A DNA stretch of 41,968 nt from an uncultured bacterium (GCA_902802945.1 CADCOC010000034.1:1-41968); one strand, 5' to 3'. Counted from the first letter of the stretch, positions 9,383-17,107 are shown. A program made the numbers and translations. The notes: generated from the sequence alone by a model not told the origin.

Positions 9383-10483
9383 GTGTCGGGACGCCTTTAC
9401 CTCACGCACCTCGCGTGCGCGTGCGCCCTCGGGCGCACGAATGATGAAATCCTCGCAAACGTGCGTTCCCGCACGTCTGCGGGGATGGTTTCGCTTACCG
9501 ATGACGTGCCGGGCCGGGAGATACTCTTTGGCCTGGTGCCAGGCGAGTTGCCGTGTATAGACGAACCTGAATTCGACATGCGCACGAATCGTTTGCTCCT
9601 GTACTCTGTGCAGAACATGCGTGCTGAGTTGGAGTCATTCGTTGCGAGACATGGCGCGCAGCGTGTAGCAGTGGTGCTGGGGGCGTCAAACACGGGTATC
9701 GACGAAGCGCAACGCTACGTTGGCAAGTGGCTGGACGATGGGGCCAAACCCAGTGATATGTGGTTCTCTCAGATTGAGCTTGGTACGCCTGCCGACTATC
9801 TGCGGAGGGTGCTGGGCGTGAAGGGACCGGCGTATGTTGTATCCACTGCATGTAGCTCAAGCGCAAAGGCGTTCGCTTCCGCGCGCCGCCTGATCGCGGC
9901 TGGTGTAGTGGATGCGGCCATTGTGGGGGGCGTTGACGGACGTTGCCGATTTGCGATGAACGGTTTCAATGCTCTTGGCGCGTTGTCGCAGGGGCTGTGT
10001 CGTCCACTTGCGCCGGACCGCGACGGCATCAATCTGGGTGAAGGAGTTGCGTTGTTCACGATGGAGAAGGCCGCGATGGGGTCGGCGGTCTATTTCGCGG
10101 GGGCGGGTGAGACGAGCGACGCATATCACGCAACGGCACCCGATCCAGAGGGACTCGGTGCGGAGGCGGCTATGCGCGCTGCGCTTGCCGATGCTGCGCT
10201 TGATCCTTCGGACATCGGATACATCAATTTGCACGGCACCGGCACGCAGGCGAACGACGCGATGGAGATGAAGGCCGTTCGGCGCGTGTTTGGCGAGGGC
10301 TTTACCGCTTTTGAATCCACGAAGCCGTACACGGGACACTGTCTGGGCGCGGCGGGCGCAGTGGAGGCCGCGATATGCTGGTTGAAGCTGCGGGCAGGTG
10401 ACGTCGCCGGTGCCGCGCTTTCAAATTCCTTTGCTTTCGGCGGGTCGAACGCGAGCGTTGTCCTCGCACGTGAGGGCGCATGA
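9383..10483 (+). CDS. Beta-ketoacyl-ACP synthase (aryl-polyene ApeO-like)
   Basis: A 366-aa condensing enzyme of the KAS I/II fold that elongates an ACP-bound acyl chain. The catalytic Cys lies in VSTACSSSAKAF near residue 158, the first His in NLHGTGTQANDAMEMK near 285, and the second in KPYTGHCLGAAGAVEA near 318. The C-terminal FAFGGSNAS loop is also intact. The opening (RLYLTHLACACALGR) and short length match the ketosynthases of aryl-polyene clusters better than FabF. The start is GTG at 9,383, directly after the previous stop. The stop overlaps the dehydratase start (ATGA). The triad has no acyl carrier protein, thioesterase or second ketosynthase beside it. Confidence 0.85.
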   Translation: MSGRLYLTHLACACALGRTNDEILANVRSRTSAGMVSLTDDVPGREILFGLVPGELPCIDEPEFDMRTNRLLLYSVQNMRAELESFVARHGAQRVAVVLGASNTGIDEAQRYVGKWLDDGAKPSDMWFSQIELGTPADYLRRVLGVKGPAYVVSTACSSSAKAFASARRLIAAGVVDAAIVGGVDGRCRFAMNGFNALGALSQGLCRPLAPDRDGINLGEGVALFTMEKAAMGSAVYFAGAGETSDAYHATAPDPEGLGAEAAMRAALADAALDPSDIGYINLHGTGTQANDAMEMKAVRRVFGEGFTAFESTKPYTGHCLGAAGAVEAAICWLKLRAGDVAGAALSNSFAFGGSNASVVLAREGA

Positions 10484-10950
10484 CCTGGTCGTTGGATGAT
10501 TTGTTGCCACACCGTGCGCCCATGGTGTTGATTGCCGATGTGGAGTCGTTTGACCCCGTAGCCCGTTCGCTCACGGCGAGAGTGTCCATCACGCCCGACC
10601 ACGTGCTCTACTCCACGGCGCTCGGAGGCGTGCCGAACTGGGCTGCGATCGAGTTCATGGCACAGGCTGCCGCCGCGCTCGCCGGCTGCATTGACAAGGA
10701 ACGCGATCCATCGCAGCCTGCGCGTCCGGGGCTTCTGCTCGGCACGCGCCGTTTGGATCTGCACGCCGATTCTTTCGCTGCTGGCCGCACTTACAGCGTG
10801 AAGGTCACTAGCGCGTTCTGGGACGGCGATACGGCGTCGTTCGAGTGTACGGTCGTGGATGATTCCGGCACTGTTGTGGCGGAGGCTGCGCTCAATGCGT
10901 ACCGCCCCAAGGATTTTGGAAAATTTCTCACGGAGCAGGCAAATACATGA
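10480..10950 (+). CDS. 3-hydroxyacyl-ACP dehydratase (ApeP-like hotdog protein)
   Basis: A 156-aa hotdog-fold protein. LLPHRAPMVLIADV at residues 7-20 is the FabZ/ApeP-type opening, GVPNWAAIEFMAQAAAALAG near 48-67 holds the catalytic helix with Glu, and GLLLGTRRLDLHAD near 86-99 is typical of ApeP. It would remove water from the 3-hydroxyacyl-ACP formed by the next gene. It overlaps both neighbours by 4 bp (ATGA), so all three enzymes are translationally coupled. Confidence 0.8.
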   Translation: MTWSLDDLLPHRAPMVLIADVESFDPVARSLTARVSITPDHVLYSTALGGVPNWAAIEFMAQAAAALAGCIDKERDPSQPARPGLLLGTRRLDLHADSFAAGRTYSVKVTSAFWDGDTASFECTVVDDSGTVVAEAALNAYRPKDFGKFLTEQANT

Positions 10951-11624
10951 AGCGTGTTTTGGTTACAGGATCGTCGCGCGGCATCGGCAAGGCCATCGCC
11001 GAGCGGTTGCGGTCTGACGGCTTCGACGTGGTGACGCACGCGGTGCGGAGTCCGGACGCCAACCTTCACTTCGACGTGGCGAACCGCGATGAGGCGCGTC
11101 GAGTCCTTGAGGCGGACATTGCGTCGAACGGCCCCTACTACGGCGTTGTGCTGAACGCGGGCGTTGCGGCGGATGCGCCGTTCCCCGCGATGGAGGATGA
11201 TGCGTGGGACCGCGTGTTGCGCACGGACCTTGATGGTTTCTACAACGTACTCAAACCGCTGGTGATGCCGATGGTTTCTGCCCGCATCCGTGGACGCATC
11301 GTGGCGCTTTCGAGCGTGAGCGGACTAGCCGGAAACCGCGGACAGGTGAACTATTCGGCGGCGAAGGCCGGCGTGATCGGCGCGGTGAAGGCGCTTGCCG
11401 TGGAGCTCGCAAAGCGCGGCATTACCGTGAACGCGGTGGCGCCGGGCGTGATCGATACGGAAATGGCGGCGTCGCTGGAGTTTCCCGACGAGGTGAAGAA
11501 GGCTATTCCGATGCGGCGCTTCGGCACGCCGGAGGAGGTGGCTGCCGTAGTGGCGTTCCTCTTCCGCGAGGATGCTGCGTACGTCACGCGTCAGGTAATC
11601 TCAGTCAACGGCGGCCTTTTCTGA
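10947..11624 (+). CDS. 3-oxoacyl-ACP reductase, SDR family (FabG/ApeQ-like)
   Basis: A 225-aa short-chain dehydrogenase. VTGSSRGIGKAIAE at residues 6-19 is the NADPH-binding TGxxxGIG loop, LNAGVAADAP holds the NAG motif, and the catalytic Ser (ALSSVSGLAG), Tyr and Lys (NYSAAKAG) are all present. It reduces 3-oxoacyl-ACP to 3-hydroxyacyl-ACP, completing ketosynthase, reductase and dehydratase activities in one operon. The short length and order match ApeQ, though a general FabG role cannot be ruled out. Confidence 0.85.
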   Translation: MKRVLVTGSSRGIGKAIAERLRSDGFDVVTHAVRSPDANLHFDVANRDEARRVLEADIASNGPYYGVVLNAGVAADAPFPAMEDDAWDRVLRTDLDGFYNVLKPLVMPMVSARIRGRIVALSSVSGLAGNRGQVNYSAAKAGVIGAVKALAVELAKRGITVNAVAPGVIDTEMAASLEFPDEVKKAIPMRRFGTPEEVAAVVAFLFREDAAYVTRQVISVNGGLF

Positions 11625-11668
11625 TTGACGCAGCGCGGACTACGAGAGAGAAAATCGACTGGGACAAA

Positions 11669-11686
11669 GTGGGTGCTCCCACCCAC
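11669..11686. terminator. Perfect 7-bp hairpin after the fatty-acyl triad
   Basis: GTGGGTG (11,669-11,675), loop CTCC, CACCCAC (11,680-11,686). It lies 45 bp after the reductase stop and before the Nudix promoter. An A-run rather than a T-run follows on the plus strand, so terminator function is uncertain. Confidence 0.35.
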
Positions 11687-11706
11687 AGAAAAAATGATAA
11701 TTCTAC

Positions 11707-11735
11707 TTGTGGCTAGATGAGCAATATGATATAAT
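11707..11735 (+). promoter_or_regulatory. Sigma70-type promoter for the Nudix-kinase-glycohydrolase operon
   Basis: TTGTGG at 11,707-11,712 and TATAAT at 11,730-11,735 are separated by exactly 17 bp, predicting a transcript start near 11,742 and a leader of about 38 nt before the ATG at 11,780. Confidence 0.7.
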
Positions 11736-11779
11736 GTCTACCGTTACCCCAAATAAGGCAATTCGCAGAAGGCAAATCG

Positions 11780-12682
11780 ATGAAGGCGCAGACGCCAGAA
11801 GACAAGAAGAGGATCGAAGCGTACAACAAGACGCTCGACCAGTATCCCAAGCCGAGCGTGACGGCGGATATTATCGCCGTGCGTCCCGCCTACAGCGAAC
11901 TTGACGAGGGCGAGTGGCGAAAGAACCCGAAGTTCGCCTTAGAGGTGTTGTTTATTAAGCGCGGCCAATGGCCGTATGAGGGTTGCTGGGCGCTGCCGGG
12001 CGGATTCGTGAGGGGAGAGAAAAAGGACGGTGTGGTCAGGGGCAGGGAGACCGTCCGCGAGTGTGCCATTCGCGAACTCAAGGAAGAAACCGGCTTAAAA
12101 GCTCAGGCCTTGATTCCCATCGGCGTGTTCTCTAAGCCGGATCGCGACATGAGGGCGTGGATCATCTCCAATGCCTTCGTGTGCGTCTGTCATCGTGGGG
12201 AAGGCGATCACGTGAGGGGCGGCGACGATGCGGCCATGGCGAAATGGCTTCGCCTCGAGGCCCCCACCATCGGAGATGGAAAGTTCCATCTCCCGTTCTA
12301 CGAAGACGGCAAGTTGCGGTTCTGCCTGACTGGCACGTACCAAGAAGATGACCTTGACGGCGGCACGGTTACGTCGGTTAAGGACAACCCGCTCGCCTTC
12401 GATCATGCGGAGATTATCGCGCAGGCGTTCTTGCGGATGCTCGCGTTCGACAAGAAGAAGCTCGTGTTCTTCTTCCTTCCCGAGAAGTTCACGCTCGCCA
12501 ACTACATCGACATCTACCAGTACCTCACGCGCTACTCCGTCAGCCCGGCAAACATCCCAAGTTTCCGCCGTCAGCTGACGGAAACGAAAGATCCGCTTCT
12601 CGAAGTGTGCAAGGGGGAATGGGAGGATCTCGGTGGTCGCGCGCACGCCCCCGCAAAGCTCTACCGCAGAAAGAGTTGTTAG
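11780..12682 (+). CDS. Nudix hydrolase with C-terminal winged-helix domain (NrtR-like)
   Basis: A 300-aa protein. Residues ~30-165 form a Nudix domain with an intact Nudix box G-VVRGR-E-TVRECAI-RE-L-K-EE-T-G-L, so hydrolysis of a nucleoside diphosphate compound such as ADP-ribose is plausible. Residues ~225-300 (LPEKFTLANYIDIYQ...FRRQLTETKDPL...LYRRK) match the winged-helix C-terminus of NrtR-type regulators, which bind ADP-ribose and control NAD genes. It may therefore be enzyme, regulator or both. In many NrtR proteins the catalytic box is degenerate; here it is not. It heads an apparent operon with a kinase-like gene (76-bp gap) and an ADP-ribosylglycohydrolase. The ribosome site before the ATG is weak (AGAAGG). 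Confidence 0.8.
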   Translation: MKAQTPEDKKRIEAYNKTLDQYPKPSVTADIIAVRPAYSELDEGEWRKNPKFALEVLFIKRGQWPYEGCWALPGGFVRGEKKDGVVRGRETVRECAIRELKEETGLKAQALIPIGVFSKPDRDMRAWIISNAFVCVCHRGEGDHVRGGDDAAMAKWLRLEAPTIGDGKFHLPFYEDGKLRFCLTGTYQEDDLDGGTVTSVKDNPLAFDHAEIIAQAFLRMLAFDKKKLVFFFLPEKFTLANYIDIYQYLTRYSVSPANIPSFRRQLTETKDPLLEVCKGEWEDLGGRAHAPAKLYRRKSC

Positions 12683-12758
12683 TGATTAGTTGCTAGTGGC
12701 CAAGCTTGTCGTAAACGGACTTCATATTGCTAAAGCGGATAAATGAAAAGGAGCAAAA

Positions 12759-13517
12759 ATGAACAGAAGAGAAAATGACACGGCGGGATTCCCGCAGACG
12801 CTGACGGCGGAAATGCTGCGTAGCTTCATCACCACCGAGCGCGGTTGCACACACCCGAGGGTGGGGGAGATCGGCGAACATCGCTTCATCGCGAAGTGCG
12901 GGAGCTGGTCGGCGTATTCGAGCGATGAACACGTCCACAACGAGTTCGTGGCCGACAATCTCCTACGGGCGGCTGGACTCAACGTTCCATCCTCCCGCGA
13001 GTACCGCGTCGATTTCGGGGAGGGGCGCGGACGCCAGACAATCCGCCTCGCCGCATACGACGATGCGCTGAAGCCGATTATGGAAGTGTGGGAACGCGCG
13101 GACGCCACACTTCGTGCGAAAATACGCGCGCAGGCGGTCGCCGCCTATCCCGTCCAGGCACTCATCGCAGGAATCGACACGTTCACCTGGGACAACGTGA
13201 AGGTCGATTCGGACGGCAATCTCTGGTTCGTCGACAACGGGGCGAGCTTTGACTTCCGCGCCTGCGGGAAGCTCAAAGGCTGGTTCTGGAACAGGCGAGA
13301 CGTGAACAATCCGAGAAGCGGCTACCTCTCGCTCGCCAAGCATCCAAACCAGTACGATCTTCAGCGAATCCTCGGAAGAGTTGATGATGCAGAACTTTGG
13401 GCGGCGGCGAAAGCGTGTCAGTTCACGCAACTTGTGGCGCAACTGCCCGAGGCGTACCGCAAGCCGGAACTGGTGGACTATGCAAAGGCACTTGAAGAAG
13501 CTTCAACAAACAACTAA
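12759..13517 (+). CDS. HipA/PI-kinase-like small kinase
   Basis: A 252-aa protein. FIAKCGSWSAYSSDEHVHNE near residues 44-63 resembles the HipA N-lobe, with a candidate ATP-binding Lys and the NE motif, followed by LLRAAGLNVPSSREY. IDTFTWDNVKV near 142-152 supplies the candidate catalytic Asp and Asn, and WFVDNGASFDFRACGK near 159-174 the metal-binding Asp. It is shorter than HipA (about 440 aa) and has no HipB beside it. The target is unknown; a protein or small molecule are both possible. The start has a strong AAAAGGAG. It sits between Nudix and ADP-ribosylglycohydrolase genes, which ties it to ADP-ribose chemistry by context only. Confidence 0.6.
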   Translation: MNRRENDTAGFPQTLTAEMLRSFITTERGCTHPRVGEIGEHRFIAKCGSWSAYSSDEHVHNEFVADNLLRAAGLNVPSSREYRVDFGEGRGRQTIRLAAYDDALKPIMEVWERADATLRAKIRAQAVAAYPVQALIAGIDTFTWDNVKVDSDGNLWFVDNGASFDFRACGKLKGWFWNRRDVNNPRSGYLSLAKHPNQYDLQRILGRVDDAELWAAAKACQFTQLVAQLPEAYRKPELVDYAKALEEASTNN

Positions 13518-13541
13518 AAGACAATGAAAGGAAAACAGAAA

Positions 13542-14375
13542 ATGGACAGAAACAAGGCAAAGGGAATGCTGTGGGGACTCGTCGTGGGCGACGCCTTCGG
13601 GAGCCCCATCCAGTTCAGCGGCAGGGACAGCCATCCGTGGATCACGGAGATGGTGGTATGCCCGGTGTTCGGACTTCCGCCCGGCTACTGGACGGACGAC
13701 GGGTCGATGGCGATGTGCGTCATGGATTCCTTTGCCCGCAAGGGCGGCTATGACCTGAAGGACATCGCCGCAACGTTCCTGAAGTGGCTGAAGGAGGGTT
13801 ATCTCTCTTCAATTGAGGGGCGTTCCTTTGACGTGGGTAATGCCACGTACGACTCGGTCATGGCATTCGCCCGCACCGGCTCGCTCGTGAACGGGCACGA
13901 GGAATCGCAGGGGAACGGCTCGGTCATGCGCTTCGCGCCGAGCTACCTCATCGCCCGCGCGCTCGGCCGCCCGGAGATCATCCACGAGGTGAGCGACGTG
14001 ACGCATGCGTCGGCGACGGTAAGGGAAGTGTGCGACAGGTTCGCCGCCGTCCTTGACGAACACCTCGCCGGCACGCGCACGAAGAAGGGGCCTGGTGCGG
14101 AACTGAAGCGCGAGCAGGTGAACAATTCCGGCTGGGCGGTCTCGACGCTTGATGCCGCGCTTTGGGCGTTCAACACCACGGAGAACTTCGCGGACGGCCT
14201 CATCGCCGCCGTGAACCTCGGCGGGGATTCCGACACCATCGGCGCGGTCTATGGACAGCTCGCCGGCGCCTTCTACGGCTTCGACGCAATCCCTGACCGT
14301 TGGGTGAAGGCGGTCAAGACCTGGGAGATGGTCGACGCCTTCATCGAACATTTCCTCAATGCTTTGGAAAAGTAA
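13542..14375 (+). CDS. ADP-ribosylglycohydrolase family protein
   Basis: A 277-aa protein of the DraG/ARH fold that removes ADP-ribose from proteins or small molecules using two metal ions. GLVVGDAFGSPIQFS at the start, the metal-binding WTDDGSMAMCVMDS near residue 48, GNGSVMRFAPSYL near 124, and the second metal site NLGGDSDTIGAVYGQLAGA near 226 are all intact. I chose ATG 13,542 because GAAAGGA lies 9 bases ahead. The in-frame ATG at 13,524 has no ribosome site. It ends the Nudix-kinase-glycohydrolase operon, followed by a perfect 9-bp hairpin. Confidence 0.88.
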   Translation: MDRNKAKGMLWGLVVGDAFGSPIQFSGRDSHPWITEMVVCPVFGLPPGYWTDDGSMAMCVMDSFARKGGYDLKDIAATFLKWLKEGYLSSIEGRSFDVGNATYDSVMAFARTGSLVNGHEESQGNGSVMRFAPSYLIARALGRPEIIHEVSDVTHASATVREVCDRFAAVLDEHLAGTRTKKGPGAELKREQVNNSGWAVSTLDAALWAFNTTENFADGLIAAVNLGGDSDTIGAVYGQLAGAFYGFDAIPDRWVKAVKTWEMVDAFIEHFLNALEK

Positions 14376-14409
14376 TGCTATGCCGGCCTTCCGTCCGTTG
14401 TGTTCTGTT

Positions 14410-14430
14410 CTCGCCGATTTTATCGGCGAG
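14410..14430 (+). terminator. Hairpin after the ADP-ribosylglycohydrolase gene
   Basis: CTCGCCGAT (14,410-14,418), loop TTT, ATCGGCGAG (14,422-14,430), 35 bp after the stop. There is no T-run, so it could be a palindromic repeat rather than a terminator; a related CGCCGAT/ATCGGCG palindrome occurs at 23,347. Confidence 0.45.
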
Positions 14431-14469
14431 CTCCCCTGCCCCCGCCCCAACGAATCACAAATCACGAAT

Positions 14470-14576
14470 CACGAAAATGTGCTATACTACCCGCATCGGA
14501 AAAGCAGGAGAACAAGCAGGCATAGACTGAAACAGACAGAGACCCGTCGCGGCACCTTGCACGGCAGGTCGTTCCA
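14470..14576 (+). promoter_or_regulatory. Conserved promoter-leader unit, copy 1 of 3
   Basis: About 106 bp almost identical to 15,549-15,654 and 16,709-16,815. It opens CACGAAA..TG, has a -10-like TATACT at 14,483-14,488, then a purine-rich leader (CATCGGAAAAGCAGGAGAAC) and a block GACCCGTCGCGGCACC...GGCAGGTCGTTCC. ACCT and AGGT in that block could pair. It lies 40 bp upstream of the AlbA-type gene at 14,616. I do not recognise a known RNA family. Confidence 0.8.
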
Positions 14577-14615
14577 GTGAAGAGACCATGTAAATCTTGA
14601 TAGGTTTCATTTAGG

Positions 14616-15446
14616 ATGAAGAGCGAAGAGATAAAGAGACTTGTCGCCAAGAGCGAGAATGCCGCCGTCGAGTTCAAGCGGGCGCGGGGTGGCGTGCCCG
14701 CCGATTTCTGGCCGTCGTACAGCTCGTTCGCCAACACGGACGGCGGCGTCATCATCCTTGGCGTCCGCGAGAAGGACGGCAAGCGCGAGATCGAGGGGCT
14801 GGCGAACACGGAGACTTTTTTCTCGCTTGTCCGCATCGGCGAACGTTCTGGCATGGGGCTTTCAAGCCTCTACGGCACCTGGGAAAAGGAGCATTTCGCC
14901 GCGCCGTCCATCGTCGAGAGCTACGAACCCGACCGCACCAAGGTGATGGTTGAGTTCGAGGCCGACGATTCGGAACTGGGGGAAATGATAGGAAAACCCT
15001 CAGAAGTGGGGGTAAAGCCATCAGAAGTGGGGGTAATAGGGCCGGAACTGGGGGAGAAAACCTCAGAAGTGGGGGAGAAAAAGGCTGTAAGTGAAGGTGA
15101 ATATGCCGAAGTGAAGGAGAAAACTGGCGTAAGTGACGATGTAAAGGCTGCAAGTGACGATGTAAAGACAGGAAGTGTCCATGAAAAACAGATAAGTGAC
15201 CATGTAAATCATGATTTTGAAGTGTTGATGGGGGCCTATCGAAGTGACTTTCGTGAAAATGCAAGGAAAGTTTTTTATGCCTTTGCCGAGGCCCCAGAAG
15301 CCGATATTTCCAGTGTTGCAAAAAGGTTGGGGTTTTCAGCGAAAAGCGTCTGGCGCGCCATACGTGCGATGAAAGAGGTTGGGCTGCTTGTCCGCGAAGG
15401 CGGCGACAAGGGCGGCAGATGGATTGTCAAGAAAGCGGGGGGCTGA
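14616..15446 (+). CDS. Schlafen-AlbA/ATPase/wHTH protein with internal deletion
   Basis: A 276-aa protein. Residues 1-60 are a Schlafen AlbA_2-type domain (AAVEFKRA, FANTDGGVIILGVREKDGK). After EIEG the text jumps to TETFFSLVRIGERSGMGLSS, which is the C-terminal end of the GHKL ATPase domain seen in full-length relatives, so about 280 residues are missing in frame (compare the intact 616-aa protein at 35,480). A repetitive linker (PSEVGV units, then VSDDVK units) occupies residues ~120-200. A winged helix (DISSVAKRLGFSAKSVWRAI...GGRWIVKK) ends it. The family is usually a nucleotide-sensing transcription regulator or defense component. The deletion probably abolishes ATPase activity. The ribosome site is poor (TTTAGG touching the ATG). 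Confidence 0.7.
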   Translation: MKSEEIKRLVAKSENAAVEFKRARGGVPADFWPSYSSFANTDGGVIILGVREKDGKREIEGLANTETFFSLVRIGERSGMGLSSLYGTWEKEHFAAPSIVESYEPDRTKVMVEFEADDSELGEMIGKPSEVGVKPSEVGVIGPELGEKTSEVGEKKAVSEGEYAEVKEKTGVSDDVKAASDDVKTGSVHEKQISDHVNHDFEVLMGAYRSDFRENARKVFYAFAEAPEADISSVAKRLGFSAKSVWRAIRAMKEVGLLVREGGDKGGRWIVKKAGG

Positions 15447-15486
15447 AATGATCGAGCACCGCGGCAGCAAAAATACTGGCGAGTGT
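15447..15486 (+). pseudogene. 3'-end remnant of a second AlbA/wHTH gene
   Basis: ATGATCGAGCACCGCGGCAG onward reads IEHRGSKNTGE, nearly the same as the C-terminus of the gene ending at 16,648 (IEHRGSKKTGGYFTTE). It therefore looks like the last codons of a lost paralog, lying between the first gene and the second leader unit, as expected in a tandem array reduced by deletion. Confidence 0.6.
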
Positions 15487-15548
15487 CAAAACCGGTCAGA
15501 TCTGTTTTCTCACTTTTATCAACGAACCACGAATCACCAGTCACCAAC

Positions 15549-15654
15549 CACGAAATTTTGCTATACTACCCGCATCGGAAAAGCAGGAGAACAAGCAGGC
15601 AGAGACTGAAACAGACAGAGACCCGTCGCGGCACCTTGCGCGGCAGGTCGTTCC
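15549..15654 (+). promoter_or_regulatory. Conserved promoter-leader unit, copy 2 of 3
   Basis: Same ~106-bp unit as at 14,470, with TATACT at 15,562-15,567. Similarity to copy 3 extends further upstream (CTGTTTT..CACTTTTATCAAC) and downstream (GCCGCGAGGAACAAGC). It lies 50 bp before the ATG of the broken AlbA gene at 15,705. Confidence 0.8.
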
Positions 15655-15704
15655 GGTAGCGGTGCGCGCCGCGAGGAACAAGCAGAGGAAAAAGAGATGT
15701 TCAG

Positions 15705-16648
15705 ATGGCATTGCCGGTAAACATAGACGATCTGGTCAACCACCGCAAGGTGGAGTATGCGCGTATCGAGTACAAGGAGGGATGGAATCCCGAAAAGGTA
15801 CTCCACACCCTGTGCGCATTTGCCAACGACATCGACAACTGGGGCGGTGGGTATGTCATATCGGGGATTTCCTGAAGGAACTTGAACTCGCCGAAGCGCG
15901 CAACACGGGCTACCCCGCAATCCTGCGGGCGGTCGAAAGGAACGGTTCGCCCAAGCCGATCATCGAGACGAACGCAAGCCGGGACTACTTCACCTTTGTC
16001 CTGCCCATCCACAAGTATTTCCGTCAGTCCGATGTGGAAACCATGCGCGAACTGAACGCCACCGATGACCCGATAACCGCACCAGTGCCGCACCAGTACC
16101 GCACCAGTACCGTACCAGTAACCGCCCCAGTTAAAAAACTGTTAACCGCGTTGCGCAACGGACCTTGCTCACCGTCTGAACTGCGGGTTGCCGTTGGCAT
16201 CAAACACCGCCAGACGTTTAGGGCGAATTACCTCAATCCGGCCATTCGTGCTGGCTTTATATGCGCAAAAGACGGCCTTTCGCCGCATGATCCGAATATT
16301 CGCTATTTGCTAACGGACGTGGGACGGAGGGTTTTAAATGGGCCTGTGAACGAGCTTGTGAATGAGGCGACAAAACGTCCTGATGTCGTGATAAATGAGG
16401 CGTTAAATGAGGTAAATAATGAGGAGATAAATCTTTTATCGTCCAGTGAACGGACGATAAAACGGACGATAAAAGAAGACTTGCTGGAGATTATCTCTCA
16501 AACACCAGGAGTGGCTGGACCTGCATTAATAGCAGCTACAGGCAAGGGGAGGACTATTGTAATGGATGCTTTGGCAGCACTTCGACGCGCAGGAAAGATC
16601 GAACATCGCGGCAGCAAGAAGACCGGCGGGTACTTTACAACCGAGTGA
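15705..16648 (+). pseudogene. Schlafen-AlbA/ATPase/wHTH gene with internal deletion and frameshift
   Basis: From ATG 15,705 the frame reads [22 protein letters not shown]...[11 protein letters not shown] and stops at 15,875, giving 56 aa of an AlbA-type domain. In the next frame from about 15,868, [20 protein letters not shown] and DYFTFVLPIHKYF are the C-terminal end of the GHKL ATPase domain, followed by a linker made of CACCAGTAC-type repeats, two winged-helix-like segments and IEHRGSKKTGGYFTTE. About 300 residues between the two parts are gone; the junction lies at ~15,862-15,870. The downstream frame is open back to a GTG at 15,662, but the AlbA frame shows that 15,705 was the original start. 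Confidence 0.75.
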
Positions 16649-16708
16649 CGGAAGTGATATGGTCAGCAACTGTTTTGGCACTTTTATCAACAGGGACTAA
16701 GTACGAAC

Positions 16709-16815
16709 CACGAAATTTTGCTATACTACCCGCATCGGAAAAGCAGGAGAAAAAGCAGACATAGACTGAAACAACCATAGACCCGTCGCGGCACCTTGCA
16801 CGGCAGGTCGTTCCA
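16709..16815 (+). promoter_or_regulatory. Conserved promoter-leader unit, copy 3 of 3, without a protein gene
   Basis: Same unit again, with TATACT at 16,722-16,727. No protein gene follows for more than 400 bp, only a palindrome and hairpins ending in a terminator at 17,069-17,107. The downstream gene has either been lost or the product is RNA. Confidence 0.8.
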
Positions 16816-16839
16816 GAGGCGGATTTAACGCCTCATATC

Positions 16840-16865
16840 GGTAGGGCGGGCACCCCGTGCCCGCC
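16840..16865 (-). repeat. G+C-rich palindromic element, intergenic and inverted
   Basis: GGTAGGGCGGGCACC...CCGTGCCCGCC, the inverted form of the element that appears inside several coding sequences (GGCGGTCGCGGGGCGACC...CCTACC), with paired changes in the arms that keep the hairpin. Confidence 0.75.
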
Positions 16866-16975
16866 GCGAGGAACAAGCCCCGGAAGGGCAACCTACCCTG
16901 GGCAACGTACGCAATCTTGCGTATTTGGCTTTACGCGAAAATCGCCAGTTTTCAATCAGTAAGCCGGATATGTGG

Positions 16976-17107
16976 GACGCGCTGCGTGTTTAATCACGCG
17001 GCGTGTCTGATATTCGTGTTTACTGATAGGCGTCTGGCGATGCCTCGCGTAAGACATTGAATTGATGGCACGCCGCGTTTTTTGTCCGTGCGGCACGGCG
17101 TGTTTTT
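16976..17107 (+). ncRNA. Candidate structured non-coding RNA segment
   Basis: Three hairpins follow each other. The first pairs 16,976-16,988 with 16,995-17,007 (13 positions, 11 Watson-Crick and 2 G-T, loop TTTAAT). The second is GGCGTC/GATGCC around 17,029-17,044. The third is the terminator at 17,069-17,107. The segment lies downstream of leader copy 3, and the 602-bp interval 16,649-17,250 holds no convincing protein gene. A transcript from ~16,734 to 17,107 would be ~375 nt. Unknown family; it could instead be the relic of a deleted gene. Confidence 0.35.
17069..17107 (+). terminator. Rho-independent terminator
   Basis: CACGCCG (17,069-17,075) pairs with CGGCGTG (17,096-17,102), and TTTTT follows at once (17,103-17,107). 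It would end a transcript started at leader copy 3. Confidence 0.6.

Noticed and set aside
14971..16125. CRISPR array suggested by short regular repeats in the AlbA genes
   Set aside because: Units are 9-16 bp without unique spacers of constant length, lie within reading frames, and no cas genes are present.
16857..17060. 67-codon frame after leader copy 3
   Set aside because: It runs through the palindrome and first hairpin, has no ribosome site and no recognisable domain.
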